Position numbers and translations under genes: made by a program
Assembly: GCF_030814815.1 (NCBI RefSeq)
Contig: NZ_JAUSVR010000015.1
Location: 23,788 to 87,787, forward strand
Reading direction: 5' to 3'
DNA from: Ancylobacter amanitiformis
GTDB lineage: Bacteria > Pseudomonadota > Alphaproteobacteria > Rhizobiales > Xanthobacteraceae
DNA length: 64,000 nucleotides
Shown: piece after piece, positions 27,636 to 37,265 of the stretch
Layout: every line of letters begins with the position of its first letter
Numbering within the stretch: position 1 is the first letter of the stretch
Notes under the pieces: model-generated
The model's input: only the letters and a program-made list of their open reading frames with translations
Database searches by the model: none
Told to the model about the DNA's origin: nothing

Positions 27636-28541
27636 GTGGGTGTTTTCTCGGGTTTGAGCGGGCGTGGCGGCCAGGCTTCGCAAGGCCAGCCGTCCTACCA
27701 GGGTGGCGAGACGGGCGCGCGGCGCGATGCGGCGTCGCCATCGCGAGGCCCCGACGATCCGTATGCCGGGGGCGGCGCTTCGTCGCAGGATGCCTATTGG
27801 GACGACGTTGAGTCGGGCGAGGGGGTGCTGAGCGCCATCGGCCTCGCCAAGTCCTATGGCGGGCGCAAGGTGGTGCGCGACGCCAACCTGCATGTGCGGC
27901 GCGGCGAGGCGGTCGGCCTGCTCGGGCCGAACGGCGCCGGCAAGACCACGATCTTCTACATGATCACCGGGCTGGTGAAGGCCGATGCCGGCCGTATCGA
28001 GCTGGAGGGCCATGACGTCACCGGCCTGCCGATGTACCGTCGCGCGCGCCTCGGCGTCGGCTATCTGCCGCAGGAAGCCTCGATCTTCCGTGGCCTCTCG
28101 GTGGAAAACAATATCCGCGCCGTGCTGGAGGCGGTGGAGCCGAGCCGCAAGAAGCGCGAGCGCGAGCTGGACGCGCTGCTGGAGGAGTTCCGCGTCACCC
28201 ATGTGCGCAAGTCGCCCGCCATCGCGCTGTCGGGTGGTGAGCGGCGCCGCGTGGAGATCGCCCGGGCGCTGGCCTCGCGGCCGACCTTCATGCTGCTGGA
28301 CGAGCCTTTCGCCGGCATCGACCCCATCGCGGTGGGCGATATCCAGGCGCTGGTGCGCCATCTTACCGAGCGCGGCATCGGCGTTCTCATTACCGACCAT
28401 AATGTGCGCGAGACGCTCGGGCTGATCGACCGGGCCTACATCATCCATTCCGGAACGGTGCTCATGGAAGGCTCGCCCGACGAGATCGTCGCGAGCTCGG
28501 AAGTGCGCCGGCTTTATCTCGGCGAGGAGTTCCGCCTCTAG
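27636..28541 (+). CDS. lptB: LPS export ABC transporter ATP-binding protein LptB
   Basis: This protein of about 301 residues powers lipopolysaccharide extraction with LptFG. It has Walker A GPNGAGKTT, signature ALSGGERRRVEIARAL and Walker B FMLLDEPFAGIDP, plus an N-terminal extension of about 60 Gly/Ser/Asp-rich residues before the ATPase core. GTG 27636 is the likely start because GGAGGG at 27625-27630 lies 5 bp before it. Confidence 0.92.
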   Translation: MGVFSGLSGRGGQASQGQPSYQGGETGARRDAASPSRGPDDPYAGGGASSQDAYWDDVESGEGVLSAIGLAKSYGGRKVVRDANLHVRRGEAVGLLGPNGAGKTTIFYMITGLVKADAGRIELEGHDVTGLPMYRRARLGVGYLPQEASIFRGLSVENNIRAVLEAVEPSRKKRERELDALLEEFRVTHVRKSPAIALSGGERRRVEIARALASRPTFMLLDEPFAGIDPIAVGDIQALVRHLTERGIGVLITDHNVRETLGLIDRAYIIHSGTVLMEGSPDEIVASSEVRRLYLGEEFRL

Positions 28542-28606
28542 ATGGACGCGCCCTCGCCGCCGCCCGTCATTGCCTGTGCCGATGCCGCCTCCGGAGGTCG
28601 CGCGCC

Positions 28607-30193
28607 ATGTCGTTGAGTCCGCGTCTCGAATTCCGCCAGACGCAATCGCTTGTCATGACGCCGCAGCTGATGCAGGCGATCAAGCTGCTGCAGCTCTCCA
28701 ATCTCGACCTCATCGCCTATGTCGAGGCCGAGCTGGAGCGCAATCCGCTGCTGGAACGTCAGGCCGAGCCCGAGGGCACGCGCATCGAGGTGGAGGCCGT
28801 GGTCGGGCCGGGCGACGTGGTGCAGCGCAGCGAGGATCACGAACTCGACCCGCGCGCCCACACGGCGGACGCCACCGAGGCGCCCACCGCCGACTGGCTG
28901 GAAGACCGGCTGGACATGAGCCGCAGCGCCATCGAGGACCGGCTCGATACCGGGCTCGAGAATGTCTTTCCCGATGATACCGGCCGCGAGACCCCGCGGC
29001 TGCAGCCGGCCGGCGAGGGCGCCGGCTCTTCCGACTGGTCCAGCGTTGGCGGGGGCGGGCGCGAGGATGACGACTACAATCTCGAATCCTTCCTCTCCGC
29101 CGCCACGACGCTTGCCGATCATCTCGAGGGCCAGCTCACGCTCGCGGTGAGCGATCCGGTGGAGCGGCTGATCGGCACCCATCTGATCGACCTGATCGAC
29201 GAGGCCGGCTATCTCACGGCGGACCTTTCCGCCGTCGCCGAGCGTCTCGGCGCGCCGCTGGCGACGGTGCAGAAGGTTCTGGAAGTGGTGCAGACCTTTG
29301 ATCCGCCGGGCATCGGCGCGCGCTCGCTCGCCGAGTGCCTCGCCATCCAGCTGAAAGAGCGCAACCGCTACGACCCCGCCATGGCGGCCCTGCTCGCCCA
29401 TCTCGAACTGCTGGCGCGGCGTGAATTCGCCACGCTGCGGCGGGTCTGCGCGGTGGACGACGAGGATCTCGTCGAAATGGTCGGCGAGATCCGCCGGCTG
29501 AACCCCAAGCCGGGCCTGGCCTTCGGCTCGGGCATGATCCAGCCGATCGTGCCCGATGTGTTCGTGCGCGGGGCGCCGGAGAACTGGCTGGTCGAGCTCA
29601 ATTCCGAGACGCTGCCGCGCGTTCTGGTGAACCAGGCCTATTATGCACGCGTGCAGAAGACCACGCGCGGCGACAAGGAGAAGGCCTTCCTCTCCGACTG
29701 CATGCAGACGGCGACCTGGCTGACCCGCTCGCTCGACCAGCGCGCCCGCACCATCCTGAAGGTGGCGACCGAGATCGTGCGGCAGCAGGAGGGGTTCCTT
29801 TCGCTCGGCGTGCAGCATCTGCGGCCGCTGAACCTGCGCATGGTGGCCGATGCGATCGGCATGCACGAATCTACCGTGTCGCGCGTGACGTCCAATAAAT
29901 ACATGGCGACGCCGCGCGGAATCTTCGAGATGAAGTATTTCTTCTCGTCCTCCATTTCCTCGTCCGATGGTGGCGAGGCGCATTCGGCGGAATCGGTCCG
30001 CTTCCGCATCAAGCAGATGATCGATGCGGAGTCGGCCGATGATGTGCTCTCCGACGACACGCTGGTGCAGCGGCTGCGCGAGGCCGGCATCGACATTGCG
30101 CGGCGCACCGTGGCGAAATATCGCGAGGCGATGCGCATCCCGTCCTCCGTGCAGCGCCGGCGCGAGAAGCAGGCCGCCGCCGCTGCGGGCTGA
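28607..30193 (+). CDS. rpoN: RNA polymerase sigma-54 factor
   Basis: This 528-residue sigma-54 directs polymerase to -24/-12 promoters of nitrogen and other regulons with enhancer-binding activators. Region I is Gln/Leu-rich (QTQSLVMTPQLMQAIKLLQL). An acidic region II follows, then the core-binding domain, the helix-turn-helix, and the RpoN box (ARRTVAKYREAM) near the C-terminus. It lies 65 bp after lptB and before hpf and ptsN. Confidence 0.96.
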   Translation: MSLSPRLEFRQTQSLVMTPQLMQAIKLLQLSNLDLIAYVEAELERNPLLERQAEPEGTRIEVEAVVGPGDVVQRSEDHELDPRAHTADATEAPTADWLEDRLDMSRSAIEDRLDTGLENVFPDDTGRETPRLQPAGEGAGSSDWSSVGGGGREDDDYNLESFLSAATTLADHLEGQLTLAVSDPVERLIGTHLIDLIDEAGYLTADLSAVAERLGAPLATVQKVLEVVQTFDPPGIGARSLAECLAIQLKERNRYDPAMAALLAHLELLARREFATLRRVCAVDDEDLVEMVGEIRRLNPKPGLAFGSGMIQPIVPDVFVRGAPENWLVELNSETLPRVLVNQAYYARVQKTTRGDKEKAFLSDCMQTATWLTRSLDQRARTILKVATEIVRQQEGFLSLGVQHLRPLNLRMVADAIGMHESTVSRVTSNKYMATPRGIFEMKYFFSSSISSSDGGEAHSAESVRFRIKQMIDAESADDVLSDDTLVQRLREAGIDIARRTVAKYREAMRIPSSVQRRREKQAAAAAG

Positions 30194-30303
30194 GCGGGTT
30201 CCACAGCCCGCATGAGCGACTCCCGGCAGCCGTGCGGCGGTATGATGGCAGGGTCGGCGCCAGAATATGGCGGGGGTGTGATGGCACCTGTCCACGGCCC
30301 TCG

Positions 30304-30332
30304 TTGACACTTCCTCTCGCGGCTCCTACCTC
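30304..30332 (+). promoter_or_regulatory. Possible sigma-70 promoter for hpf
   Basis: A consensus -35 TTGACA (30304-30309) is followed after 17 bp by a weak -10 (TACCTC, 30327-30332). It is in the 231-bp gap between rpoN and hpf, about 90 bp before the hpf start. Confidence 0.45.
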
Positions 30333-30424
30333 TTTAAGGCACCGGCCGGGCAAGTAGGGGGTTCGGGCAGGTCGCGGACGCGAACGGGCGCCGCGGGCAT
30401 GCCCCAGCAGAGGGACTAGTTACG

Positions 30425-31033
30425 ATGCCGCTGCGGGTTTCTGGGAAAAATCTCGACGTAGGCGAGGCATTGAGGCAGCGGGTTGCTGACCGCGTTGCCG
30501 GCGCCATGGGCAAGTATTTCGACGGCGGCTGGTCCGGCCACGTCACGGTGGCCCGCGAGGGCTCCGGCTACCGCTCGGACTGCGCGCTGCATCTCGATAG
30601 CGGTACGATTCTGCAGGCGCATGCCGATGCGCAGGATCCCTATGCCAGCGCCGATGCGGCGGTGGAGCGGATCGAGACGCGCCTGCGCCGTTACCGCGAC
30701 CGCTTCAAGCGCCGCGCCCCGAGCGGCGACAGCAATGGGATCGATGCCGGCGTCTTCGCCCCGGAGCAGGCCGCGCTGACGGTGCTCTCCGCCCCCGACG
30801 ACGAGGAAGAGGCGGTCGAGGGCTGGAGCCCTACCGTGGTCGCCGAATCGACCACCAGCCTGCGCCGCCTGTCGGTGAGCGATGCGGTGCTGGAGCTTGA
30901 TTTCAGCGGCGCCGCGGTGCTGGTGTTTCGCCATGCCAGCCATGGGCGCATCAATGTCGTGTATCGACGGGCGGACGGGCATGTCGGCTGGGTCGATGCG
31001 CCGGCCCTTGCCGCGGCTGAAGACGTCCATTGA
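30425..31033 (+). CDS. hpf: Ribosome hibernation-promoting factor, long form
   Basis: This 202-residue protein has the N-terminal S30AE fold (MPLRVSGKNLDVGEALRQRV, then the VTVAREGSGYRSDCALHL strands). A linker leads to the C-terminal dimerisation domain from about residue 137 (TTSLRRLSVSDAVLELDFSG). Long-form HPF dimerises ribosomes into inactive 100S particles in stationary phase. It lies between rpoN and ptsN as in most alphaproteobacteria. Confidence 0.93.
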   Translation: MPLRVSGKNLDVGEALRQRVADRVAGAMGKYFDGGWSGHVTVAREGSGYRSDCALHLDSGTILQAHADAQDPYASADAAVERIETRLRRYRDRFKRRAPSGDSNGIDAGVFAPEQAALTVLSAPDDEEEAVEGWSPTVVAESTTSLRRLSVSDAVLELDFSGAAVLVFRHASHGRINVVYRRADGHVGWVDAPALAAAEDVH

Positions 31034-31109
31034 CCCTCTATCTGCGTGAAGGGCGTGCGGCCGCTTTGGTGTCCCGCGCGCCCGCTCTCGCCACGACCCG
31101 GATCCTGCA

Positions 31110-31574
31110 ATGGCCCTGAACGACATTTTGGCGGTTCCCGCGGTCTTCCCGGCCCTGCGGGTCGGCAGCAAGAAGCAGGCGCTGCAGGAACTGGCCGCCC
31201 GTGCCGCCGAACTGCTGCACCGGGACGAGCGGGAAATCTTCGAAACGCTGAACCAGCGCGAGCGGCTCGGCTCCACCGGCGTGGGCAACGGCATCGCCAT
31301 TCCCCATGGCAAGCTCGCCAAGATGGACCGTCTGTTCGGCCTGTTCGCGCGGCTGGAGAAGCCGATCGATTTCGAGGCGCTGGACGGCGAGCCGGTTGAT
31401 CTCGTCTTCCTGCTGCTCGCGCCCGAGGCGGCGGGGGCGGATCATCTCAAGGCGCTGGCGCGGGTGGCGCGGCTGCTGCGCGACCCGGAAGTCGCGAGGA
31501 AGCTGCGTGCCTCCCGCGACGCCGCCACGATCCATGCGATTCTCACCGGCGCGCCGGCTTCGGACGCGGCCTGA
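31110..31574 (+). CDS. ptsN: PTS IIA-like nitrogen regulatory protein
   Basis: This 154-residue EIIA-Ntr protein is the end acceptor of the nitrogen phosphotransferase chain, regulating potassium and carbon/nitrogen balance. The phosphorylated histidine is in TGVGNGIAIPHGK (H66). It closes the lpt-rpoN-hpf-ptsN block. Confidence 0.93.
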   Translation: MALNDILAVPAVFPALRVGSKKQALQELAARAAELLHRDEREIFETLNQRERLGSTGVGNGIAIPHGKLAKMDRLFGLFARLEKPIDFEALDGEPVDLVFLLLAPEAAGADHLKALARVARLLRDPEVARKLRASRDAATIHAILTGAPASDAA

Positions 31575-31846
31575 GCGGCGCGGGGCGGGGCGGCGCGGGG
31601 CAGGACGGGGCAACGGCGAATCGGTCGATGCGTCGGTGCTGGTCCGCACGGGTGGCTACCATCCGGCGGCGCGTGCCCTATCTCCTGCCCATGTGTCGTC
31701 TGATGCGTCATGGACGATGCCGCCTTGGGCGTTTTCAGGCGAATGGGATACCGGCTCGCGTGAAAAGCTCCGGTGGAGTTGAATATCCGGAGCATTCGCC
31801 GTGAGCCGGGCTGCACCGAAAATGCTCTGGACGAGGAGACTTCCCC

Positions 31847-32191
31847 ATGGCTGAGACCGTCCTTTCCGGCAATCCGGCGCTATCGCCCGAACTGTGCCGC
31901 GCCGCGCGGGCGCTGCTCGGCTGGGCCGGCGATGAACTCGCCGAGCGCGCCCGCGTCGGCGTGGAGTGGCTCCGCAGCTTCGAGGAGGGCCGCGAGCTCA
32001 GCGATGGCGCAAGGGAGGGCGCCGTCGAGGGGGCGAGCGAGCGCGAGCGCCTGCGGCGGACGCTCGAAGCTGCCGGCATCGATTTTCTCGCGCCGGGCGA
32101 GCCGAGCAGCGGCGGCGGGCCCGGCCTGCGCATCAAGCAGGCGGGCGGCTATATCCCCGCCGAGCGGCTGAGTTCCGCCAACGACGTGTGA
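31847..32191 (+). CDS. Small XRE-like helix-turn-helix protein
   Basis: This 114-residue protein has an N-terminal HTH resembling short alphaproteobacterial XRE proteins (CRAARALLGWAGDELAERAR) and the family-typical tail LRRTLEAAGIDFLAPGE...GPGLRIK. The middle is extended by an Ala/Glu/Gly-rich stretch. A paralogue-like protein lies at 58737-58976. The target is unknown; the neighbours give no operon clue. Confidence 0.7.
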   Translation: MAETVLSGNPALSPELCRAARALLGWAGDELAERARVGVEWLRSFEEGRELSDGAREGAVEGASERERLRRTLEAAGIDFLAPGEPSSGGGPGLRIKQAGGYIPAERLSSANDV

Positions 32192-32321
32192 GTCCGCGGG
32201 CGGATGGCGCCCTTCCCGTGGGGGGGCGGCCACCGTTTATGGGTTTCGGCGTCCGCACGCGCCGCGGCTCGCCCCTCTCCGGTTGGGGAGCGGGCGGCCG
32301 GGCGCGGCCCTGGCGTGAGGG

Positions 32322-33395
32322 CTACGGCGTGATGGCCACCTTGAGCACGCCGTCGCGCTGGTGCGCGAACAGGTCATAGGCCGCTTCGATGTCGTCCAGC
32401 TTGAAGCGGTGGGTCACCAGCGGCTTGAGGTCGACGCGGCCGGAGGCGATGACGTCGATCAGCCGGCGCATGCGCTCCTTGCCGCCTGGGCAGAGCGTGG
32501 TGACGATCTTGTTGTCGCCGAGGCCGGCCGAGAAGGCACCGAGCGGAATCCGCAGGTCGGTGGAATAGACGCCGAGCGAGGACAGCGTGCCGCCCGGGCG
32601 CAGCACCTTGAGCGCTGATTCGAAGGTATTCTGCGTGCCGAGCGCCTCGATGGCGACATCGACGCCGCGCCCGTCGGTCAGCGCCAGGATCTGCTCGACC
32701 ACGTCGCCCTGTTTGAAATCGACCACATGGCTGGCGCCGAGCCGGGCGGCGATGGCGAGGCGCTCGGGCACCGTGTCGACGCCGATGATGCGCGTCGCCC
32801 CCTTCAGCTTCGCGCCGGCCACCGCGCACAGGCCGATCGGGCCCAGCGCGAACACTGCCACCGTGTCGCCGATCTGCACCGCGCCGCTCTCCGCGCCGGA
32901 AAAGCCGGTGGACATGATGTCCGGGCACATCAGTACTTCTTCGTCGCTCAGTTCGTCCGGCACCGGGGCGAGATTGGCCAGGGCATCGGGCACCAGCACA
33001 TATTCGGCCTGCGCGCCGTCTATGGTGTTACCGAACTTCCAGCCGCCCATGGCCTTGAAACCGTGCTTGGTGCCCGGCCCGTCCTGCGAGCCGCAGCCGC
33101 ACAGGCAGGCATAGGAATGCCCGCTCGGCGTGATGGCACCGGCGATGACGCGCTGGCCCTCGCGATATCCCGTGACCTGCGAGCCGAGCTTGGCGATCAC
33201 GCCGACCGGCTCATGGCCGATGGTGAGGCCCCGGGCGACGGGGTACTCGCCCTTGAGGATGTGCACGTCCGTGCCGCAGATCGTGGTGGTGGTGATTTTC
33301 ACCAATGCGTCGAGCGGCCCCACATCGGGGATCGGCTTCTCGTCGAGAACGATGCGTCCGTTCTCGACGAAGATGGCGGCTTTCATCTTGGGCAT
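32322..33395 (-). CDS. Zinc-dependent alcohol dehydrogenase family protein
   Basis: This 357-residue MDR-family enzyme has catalytic-zinc residues in TTTICGTDVHIL and IGHEPVG and a nucleotide-binding motif FALGPIGLCAVAGAK. The overall shape is like secondary alcohol dehydrogenases that use NAD(P). The SYACLCGCGSQDG stretch is where the structural-zinc lobe would be. The substrate is not predictable. It stands alone between the XRE gene and engB. Confidence 0.85.
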   Translation of the reverse strand: MPKMKAAIFVENGRIVLDEKPIPDVGPLDALVKITTTTICGTDVHILKGEYPVARGLTIGHEPVGVIAKLGSQVTGYREGQRVIAGAITPSGHSYACLCGCGSQDGPGTKHGFKAMGGWKFGNTIDGAQAEYVLVPDALANLAPVPDELSDEEVLMCPDIMSTGFSGAESGAVQIGDTVAVFALGPIGLCAVAGAKLKGATRIIGVDTVPERLAIAARLGASHVVDFKQGDVVEQILALTDGRGVDVAIEALGTQNTFESALKVLRPGGTLSSLGVYSTDLRIPLGAFSAGLGDNKIVTTLCPGGKERMRRLIDVIASGRVDLKPLVTHRFKLDDIEAAYDLFAHQRDGVLKVAITP

Positions 33396-33522
33396 GACAG
33401 GCTCCGGGTTGACGAGCCGTCAGAATAGGCCACGCCGTGGAAGCCGCCATGACGCCGGTCAATCGCCGGCTCAGCGTATGCCAGCCGGCGGGTCTCAGGC
33501 GGCAGACCTCAGGCGGCGGGTC

Positions 33523-34272
33523 TCAGGCGGCGGGGCCCATGCCGCGCTCCGCCATGAGCCGCACCACGGCGGCGCGCAGTTCGGCGATGCCGCTGCCCTC
33601 CCGGCTGGAGGTGGGGAAGACGGTGGGGAAGGCGGCCGGGCGGCGGGCGAGGCCGGCCTGCGTCTCCGCGATGCGCTGCTCCAGCTCGCCGCCTCTGAGC
33701 TGGTCGGCCTTGGTCAGCACGATGGCATAGGAAACGGCGGCCTTGTCCAGCCCGTCGAGAATCTCGATGTCCACCGGCTTGAGGCCGTGGCGGGCATCGA
33801 TCAGCACGAAGACGCGGGCGAGATTGGCGCGGCCACGCAGATAGGCGCGGACGGTGGCGGTCCAGGCGTCGACCTTTTCCTTGGGCGCCTTGGCAAAGCC
33901 GTAGCCCGGCATGTCGACCAGGGTCAGGTCCGGGCCGACACCGAAGAAGATCAGTTCCTGCGTGCGCCCCGGCGTCACCGAGGTGCGCGCCAGCGCCTTG
34001 CGGCCGGTGAGCGCGTTGACAAGGCTGGACTTGCCCACATTGGAGCGGCCGGCCAGCGCAATCTCGATGCCCCGCATGGCGGGAAGGGTCGGGATGGTGG
34101 GCGCGGCGGAAATGAACTGCCATTCGCCCGCGAACAGCTTGCGGCCGGCCTCGGTCAGCGCCGCGTCCTCCGGCGGGGCCGGTGCGGAAGCCTGGGCCGA
34201 AGCCTGGGCCGAATCCTGACGCGTGGCATCGGCCGGGGCGTGGGCGGGAAGGTCTTTGTCGGGAGTGCTCAT
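33523..34272 (-). CDS. engB: Ribosome biogenesis GTP-binding protein EngB (YsxC/YihA)
   Basis: This 249-residue GTPase acts in large-subunit assembly. The G motifs are AGRSNVGKSSLVNALTG (G1, residues 75 on), TPGRTQ (G2), VDMPGYG (G3) and LTKADQ (G4). An unusual N-terminal extension of about 48 residues contains a short SAQASAQASA repeat encoded by a near-tandem DNA repeat. It follows yidC on the same strand. Confidence 0.93.
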   Translation of the reverse strand: MSTPDKDLPAHAPADATRQDSAQASAQASAPAPPEDAALTEAGRKLFAGEWQFISAAPTIPTLPAMRGIEIALAGRSNVGKSSLVNALTGRKALARTSVTPGRTQELIFFGVGPDLTLVDMPGYGFAKAPKEKVDAWTATVRAYLRGRANLARVFVLIDARHGLKPVDIEILDGLDKAAVSYAIVLTKADQLRGGELEQRIAETQAGLARRPAAFPTVFPTSSREGSGIAELRAAVVRLMAERGMGPAA

Positions 34273-34433
34273 GTAGCGCTTATCGACCGGCCGGCGGCGT
34301 TCCGCAAGCCGGGCGGTGCCGGGCGGGCGGAGGGCAGGCTTGAAAGACGAGCGGCGCGAACCGCTCCAGAGCCGTTCGCGCCGCCTGATGGATGAACCGG
34401 CCGGGTCACGCCGGGCGGGTGGTGAGGGGCGCT

Positions 34434-36248
34434 TCAGCCGGCCTTGGGCTTCTTCTTGCGGATGAACGTGTCCCGAAGATTGTCCCAGAGTTCGACCTTC
34501 ACGCCGTTGCGACGCATGATGATCGACTGCTGGATCACCGAGAGAGTGTTGTTCCACGCCCAGTAGATGACCAGGCCCGATGCGAAGGACGACAGCATGA
34601 AGGTGAAGATCAGCGGCATCCAGTCGAAGATCATCTTCTGCGTCGGGTCCGGCGGGGCCGGGTTCAGCTTCATCTGCGCCCACATGGTGCAGCCCATGAT
34701 GATCGGCCACACGCCGAGCATCAGGAAGTGGCCGATCACCGGCACCTGGCCGGGATCCCACGGAATGATGCCGAAGAGGTTGAAAATGGTGGTCGGGTCG
34801 GGCGCCGAAAGGTCGCGGATCCAGCCGAAGAACGGCGCGTGCCGCATTTCGATGGTGACGAACAGCACCTTGTAGAGCGCGAAGAAGACCGGGATCTGGA
34901 TCAGGATAGGAAGGCAACCGGCGATCGGGTTGATCTTCTCCTTCTTGTAGATCTCCATCATCTCCTGCTGCAGCTTCACGCGATCGTCGCCGAAGCGTTC
35001 CTTGAGCGCGGCGATTTCCGGCTGCACCGCCTTCATCTTCGCCATCGAGGCATAGCTCTTGTTGGCGAGCGGGAAGAAAATGCCCTTGAGCAGAACGGTG
35101 ACGATCAGGATGGCGACGCCGAAATTGCCGACCCAGTGGTAGATCCAGTCGATCACCAGGAACAGCGGCTTGGTGATGAAATAGAACCAGCCCCAGTCGA
35201 TCAGCAGGTCGAAGCGGTCGATATTGTAGCTGGCCTGGTAGCCATCGACGAGTTGCACCACCTTGGCGCCCGCAAACAGGCGGCCCTCGGTCGTGGCCTT
35301 CGCACCGGCGTCGACGGTGACGGCATCGCCGAGGAAATCGGTCTGATAGGTGATGTCGTTGCCGGTCTGCGCGGCGGAGAAGCGCGCCTGAACCTTCTCC
35401 TTCGAGTCGGGGATGACGGTCGCCGCCCAGTACTTGTCGGTGATGCCGAGCCAGCCGCCGACCGACGGGAAGGTGACGCTCTTCTTCTCCGCGATGTCGT
35501 GGTACTTGATTTCGTGCAGCCCGCCCTCCGAGGTCACGCCGATCAGGCCCTCGTGCAGGATGTAGTAGCCGAGCGTGTGCGGCGTGCCGTGGCGCGAGAC
35601 GAGCGCGTAGGGGTGCAGCGCCACTGGCGCGCCGGTCGTGTTCTCCACCTCGTCGGCGACGTGGAACATGTAGTTCTCGTCGATCGTCAGGGTGCGGCGG
35701 AAGAGAAGGCCCGCGCCATTGTCCCAGGTCAGCACCAGCGGCGCCTGCGGCGTCAGCCGGGCGCCCTCCGGGGCGGTCCACAGGGTGTCGCCGTCCGGCA
35801 CCTTCACGCTGGCACCCGCGCCGGGCACCCAGCCGAATTCGGCATAGAACGGGCTGGGCGCGCCCGAGGGCGAAAGCAGCACGATGATCGGGCTGTCGGG
35901 CTGCACGGTCTCGCGATAATTCTTGAGCGAGAGGTCGTCGAGCCGTCCGCCCTTGAGCGCCACCGAGCCGATGACGCGCGGCGTGTCGACGATGACGCGC
36001 GGCGAGCGGGCGAGGGCTTCCTCGCGGGTCGCCGGCTTTGCGGCGATGGCGCCGGGGGCGGGAGCGGTGGTGCCGGGAGCGGGCTCGACGCCCGGCTGCG
36101 GCGCGGTGGAACCCTGACCGGATGGCTGCGCCGTCTGCTGCTGGCGCTGCTGTTCCATTTGCGGGATGCCGGAGAAGTACTGCCAGGCGATCAGCACGGC
36201 CATCGAAAGCACGATGGCGACGATCATGTTGCGGTTTTCGGACGTCAT
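34434..36248 (-). CDS. yidC: Membrane protein insertase YidC
   Basis: This 604-residue insertase places proteins into the inner membrane alone or with SecYEG. It has an N-terminal helix ([17 protein letters not shown]), a Pro/Gln/Ala-rich linker, a large periplasmic domain and the conserved C-terminal helices with the substrate-groove region ([20 protein letters not shown]). Its start overlaps the rnpA stop by 4 bp, so the two are coupled. Confidence 0.96.
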   Translation of the reverse strand: MTSENRNMIVAIVLSMAVLIAWQYFSGIPQMEQQRQQQTAQPSGQGSTAPQPGVEPAPGTTAPAPGAIAAKPATREEALARSPRVIVDTPRVIGSVALKGGRLDDLSLKNYRETVQPDSPIIVLLSPSGAPSPFYAEFGWVPGAGASVKVPDGDTLWTAPEGARLTPQAPLVLTWDNGAGLLFRRTLTIDENYMFHVADEVENTTGAPVALHPYALVSRHGTPHTLGYYILHEGLIGVTSEGGLHEIKYHDIAEKKSVTFPSVGGWLGITDKYWAATVIPDSKEKVQARFSAAQTGNDITYQTDFLGDAVTVDAGAKATTEGRLFAGAKVVQLVDGYQASYNIDRFDLLIDWGWFYFITKPLFLVIDWIYHWVGNFGVAILIVTVLLKGIFFPLANKSYASMAKMKAVQPEIAALKERFGDDRVKLQQEMMEIYKKEKINPIAGCLPILIQIPVFFALYKVLFVTIEMRHAPFFGWIRDLSAPDPTTIFNLFGIIPWDPGQVPVIGHFLMLGVWPIIMGCTMWAQMKLNPAPPDPTQKMIFDWMPLIFTFMLSSFASGLVIYWAWNNTLSVIQQSIIMRRNGVKVELWDNLRDTFIRKKKPKAG

Positions 36249-36646
36249 GGCAGCTTCTCTCCGTCGGCGCGGGCCACAGGCTGCGCCGCGCTGTCGCGTG
36301 CAGGCCTGGGCGGACGTCGGCTTCCCGAATGAAGGCGGGCGATGCCCCGCTCGATGTCGTTGATGAGATCGGCAAAGGGGACGCCGAGCGCGGCGCGCCG
36401 GGCGACGATTACATAATCGAAGCCGGACTTGCCCGCGCGTGGCAGGGCATCCCGCACGGCGGCGCGCAGGCGTCGGCGGATGCGATTCCGCTCGACGGCA
36501 TTGCCGTGCTTCTTTGTGACGGTAAGCCCGATGCGCGGGCAGTGTTCATCCGCGCGTGCGCGGCCCTGCAGCAGCAGGGCGCCCGAATTGGCGCGCAGCC
36601 CGGAGGCTGCGGCCACAAAGTCCTTGCGCTTGACGATCCGGTCCAT
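36245..36646 (-). CDS. rnpA: Ribonuclease P protein component
   Basis: This 133-residue basic protein is the protein subunit of RNase P, which matures tRNA 5' ends. The RNR motif [20 protein letters not shown] is present. It lies between rpmH and yidC in the standard order. Confidence 0.94.
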   Translation of the reverse strand: MDRIVKRKDFVAAASGLRANSGALLLQGRARADEHCPRIGLTVTKKHGNAVERNRIRRRLRAAVRDALPRAGKSGFDYVIVARRAALGVPFADLINDIERGIARLHSGSRRPPRPARDSAAQPVARADGEKLP

Positions 36647-36711
36647 GGCGGGGCGCCGATCCTCAGGCAGCAGGGCGGCGCGCCCCAGCCATATGGGGCC
36701 GAAGAACGGAA

Positions 36712-36846
36712 TCAGGCGGACAGGCGCTTGCGGCCATGGGCCCGCCGGGCATTGAGGATCTTGCGGCCGTTGCGGGTCGCCATGCGCGCACGGAAGCCGT
36801 GCCGCCGGGCGCGCACGAGCTTGCTCGGTTGATAAGTGCGCTTCAC
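36712..36846 (-). CDS. rpmH: 50S ribosomal protein L34
   Basis: This 44-residue protein is easily missed because it is short and begins with GTG (36846). The sequence [20 protein letters not shown] and the C-terminal [18 protein letters not shown] are diagnostic of L34. It precedes rnpA by 65 bp. A near-consensus promoter lies about 140 bp upstream. Confidence 0.96.
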   Translation of the reverse strand: MKRTYQPSKLVRARRHGFRARMATRNGRKILNARRAHGRKRLSA

Positions 36847-37265
36847 GGGTCTATCTCCGCTAGTTCGAAAACGCTGCCTCGATCGGAATGCTTCCCACAT
36901 CCGGCGGACCACGATGCAGATCGCGACGTCCAGCGCACATGCGGGAGGCAACCCGACCGCGAGGGCAGCCGTGGTTGGAGCGGGCTTATAGGAGGCGCGC
37001 CGGGCGAAGTCAACGTGTGTGCGCCAACTTGTCCGGTCAATTGGATGGCGGGCCGTTGGCGGCGGCCGGCCATCCCCGCGACATGAACCGTGCGCGAGCC
37101 GCGCGATCCCGCGGCTGCCCTCTGGCGTTTGGCCGCGCGCGCCATACATCACGTGAACGCGAGCGCGTCGGGATTGGGTGCGGGCGATCGTGCGGTTTCG
37201 TCGCGGGCCCGCCGCAATTTTCGGGTCGCGTAGGGGAAGCGCGGAAAGCGCGAGCAAGGGGCACG
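36847..37265. other. Divergent non-coding gap between rpmH and the histidine kinase
   Basis: No gene is seen here. The minus strand carries the rpmH promoter and leader. The plus strand leads to the kinase gene with no clear promoter. Confidence 0.6.
36985..37013 (-). promoter_or_regulatory. Sigma-70 promoter of rpmH-rnpA-yidC
   Basis: Read on the minus strand, TTGACT (37013-37008) and TATAAG (36990-36985) are spaced by exactly 17 bp, a near-consensus housekeeping promoter. It drives toward rpmH about 140 bp downstream. Confidence 0.75.

Noticed and set aside
33523..36375. A single 950-codon minus-strand frame covering engB and yidC
   Set aside because: Only its last 249 codons are a real protein (EngB); the rest is an alternative frame of yidC.
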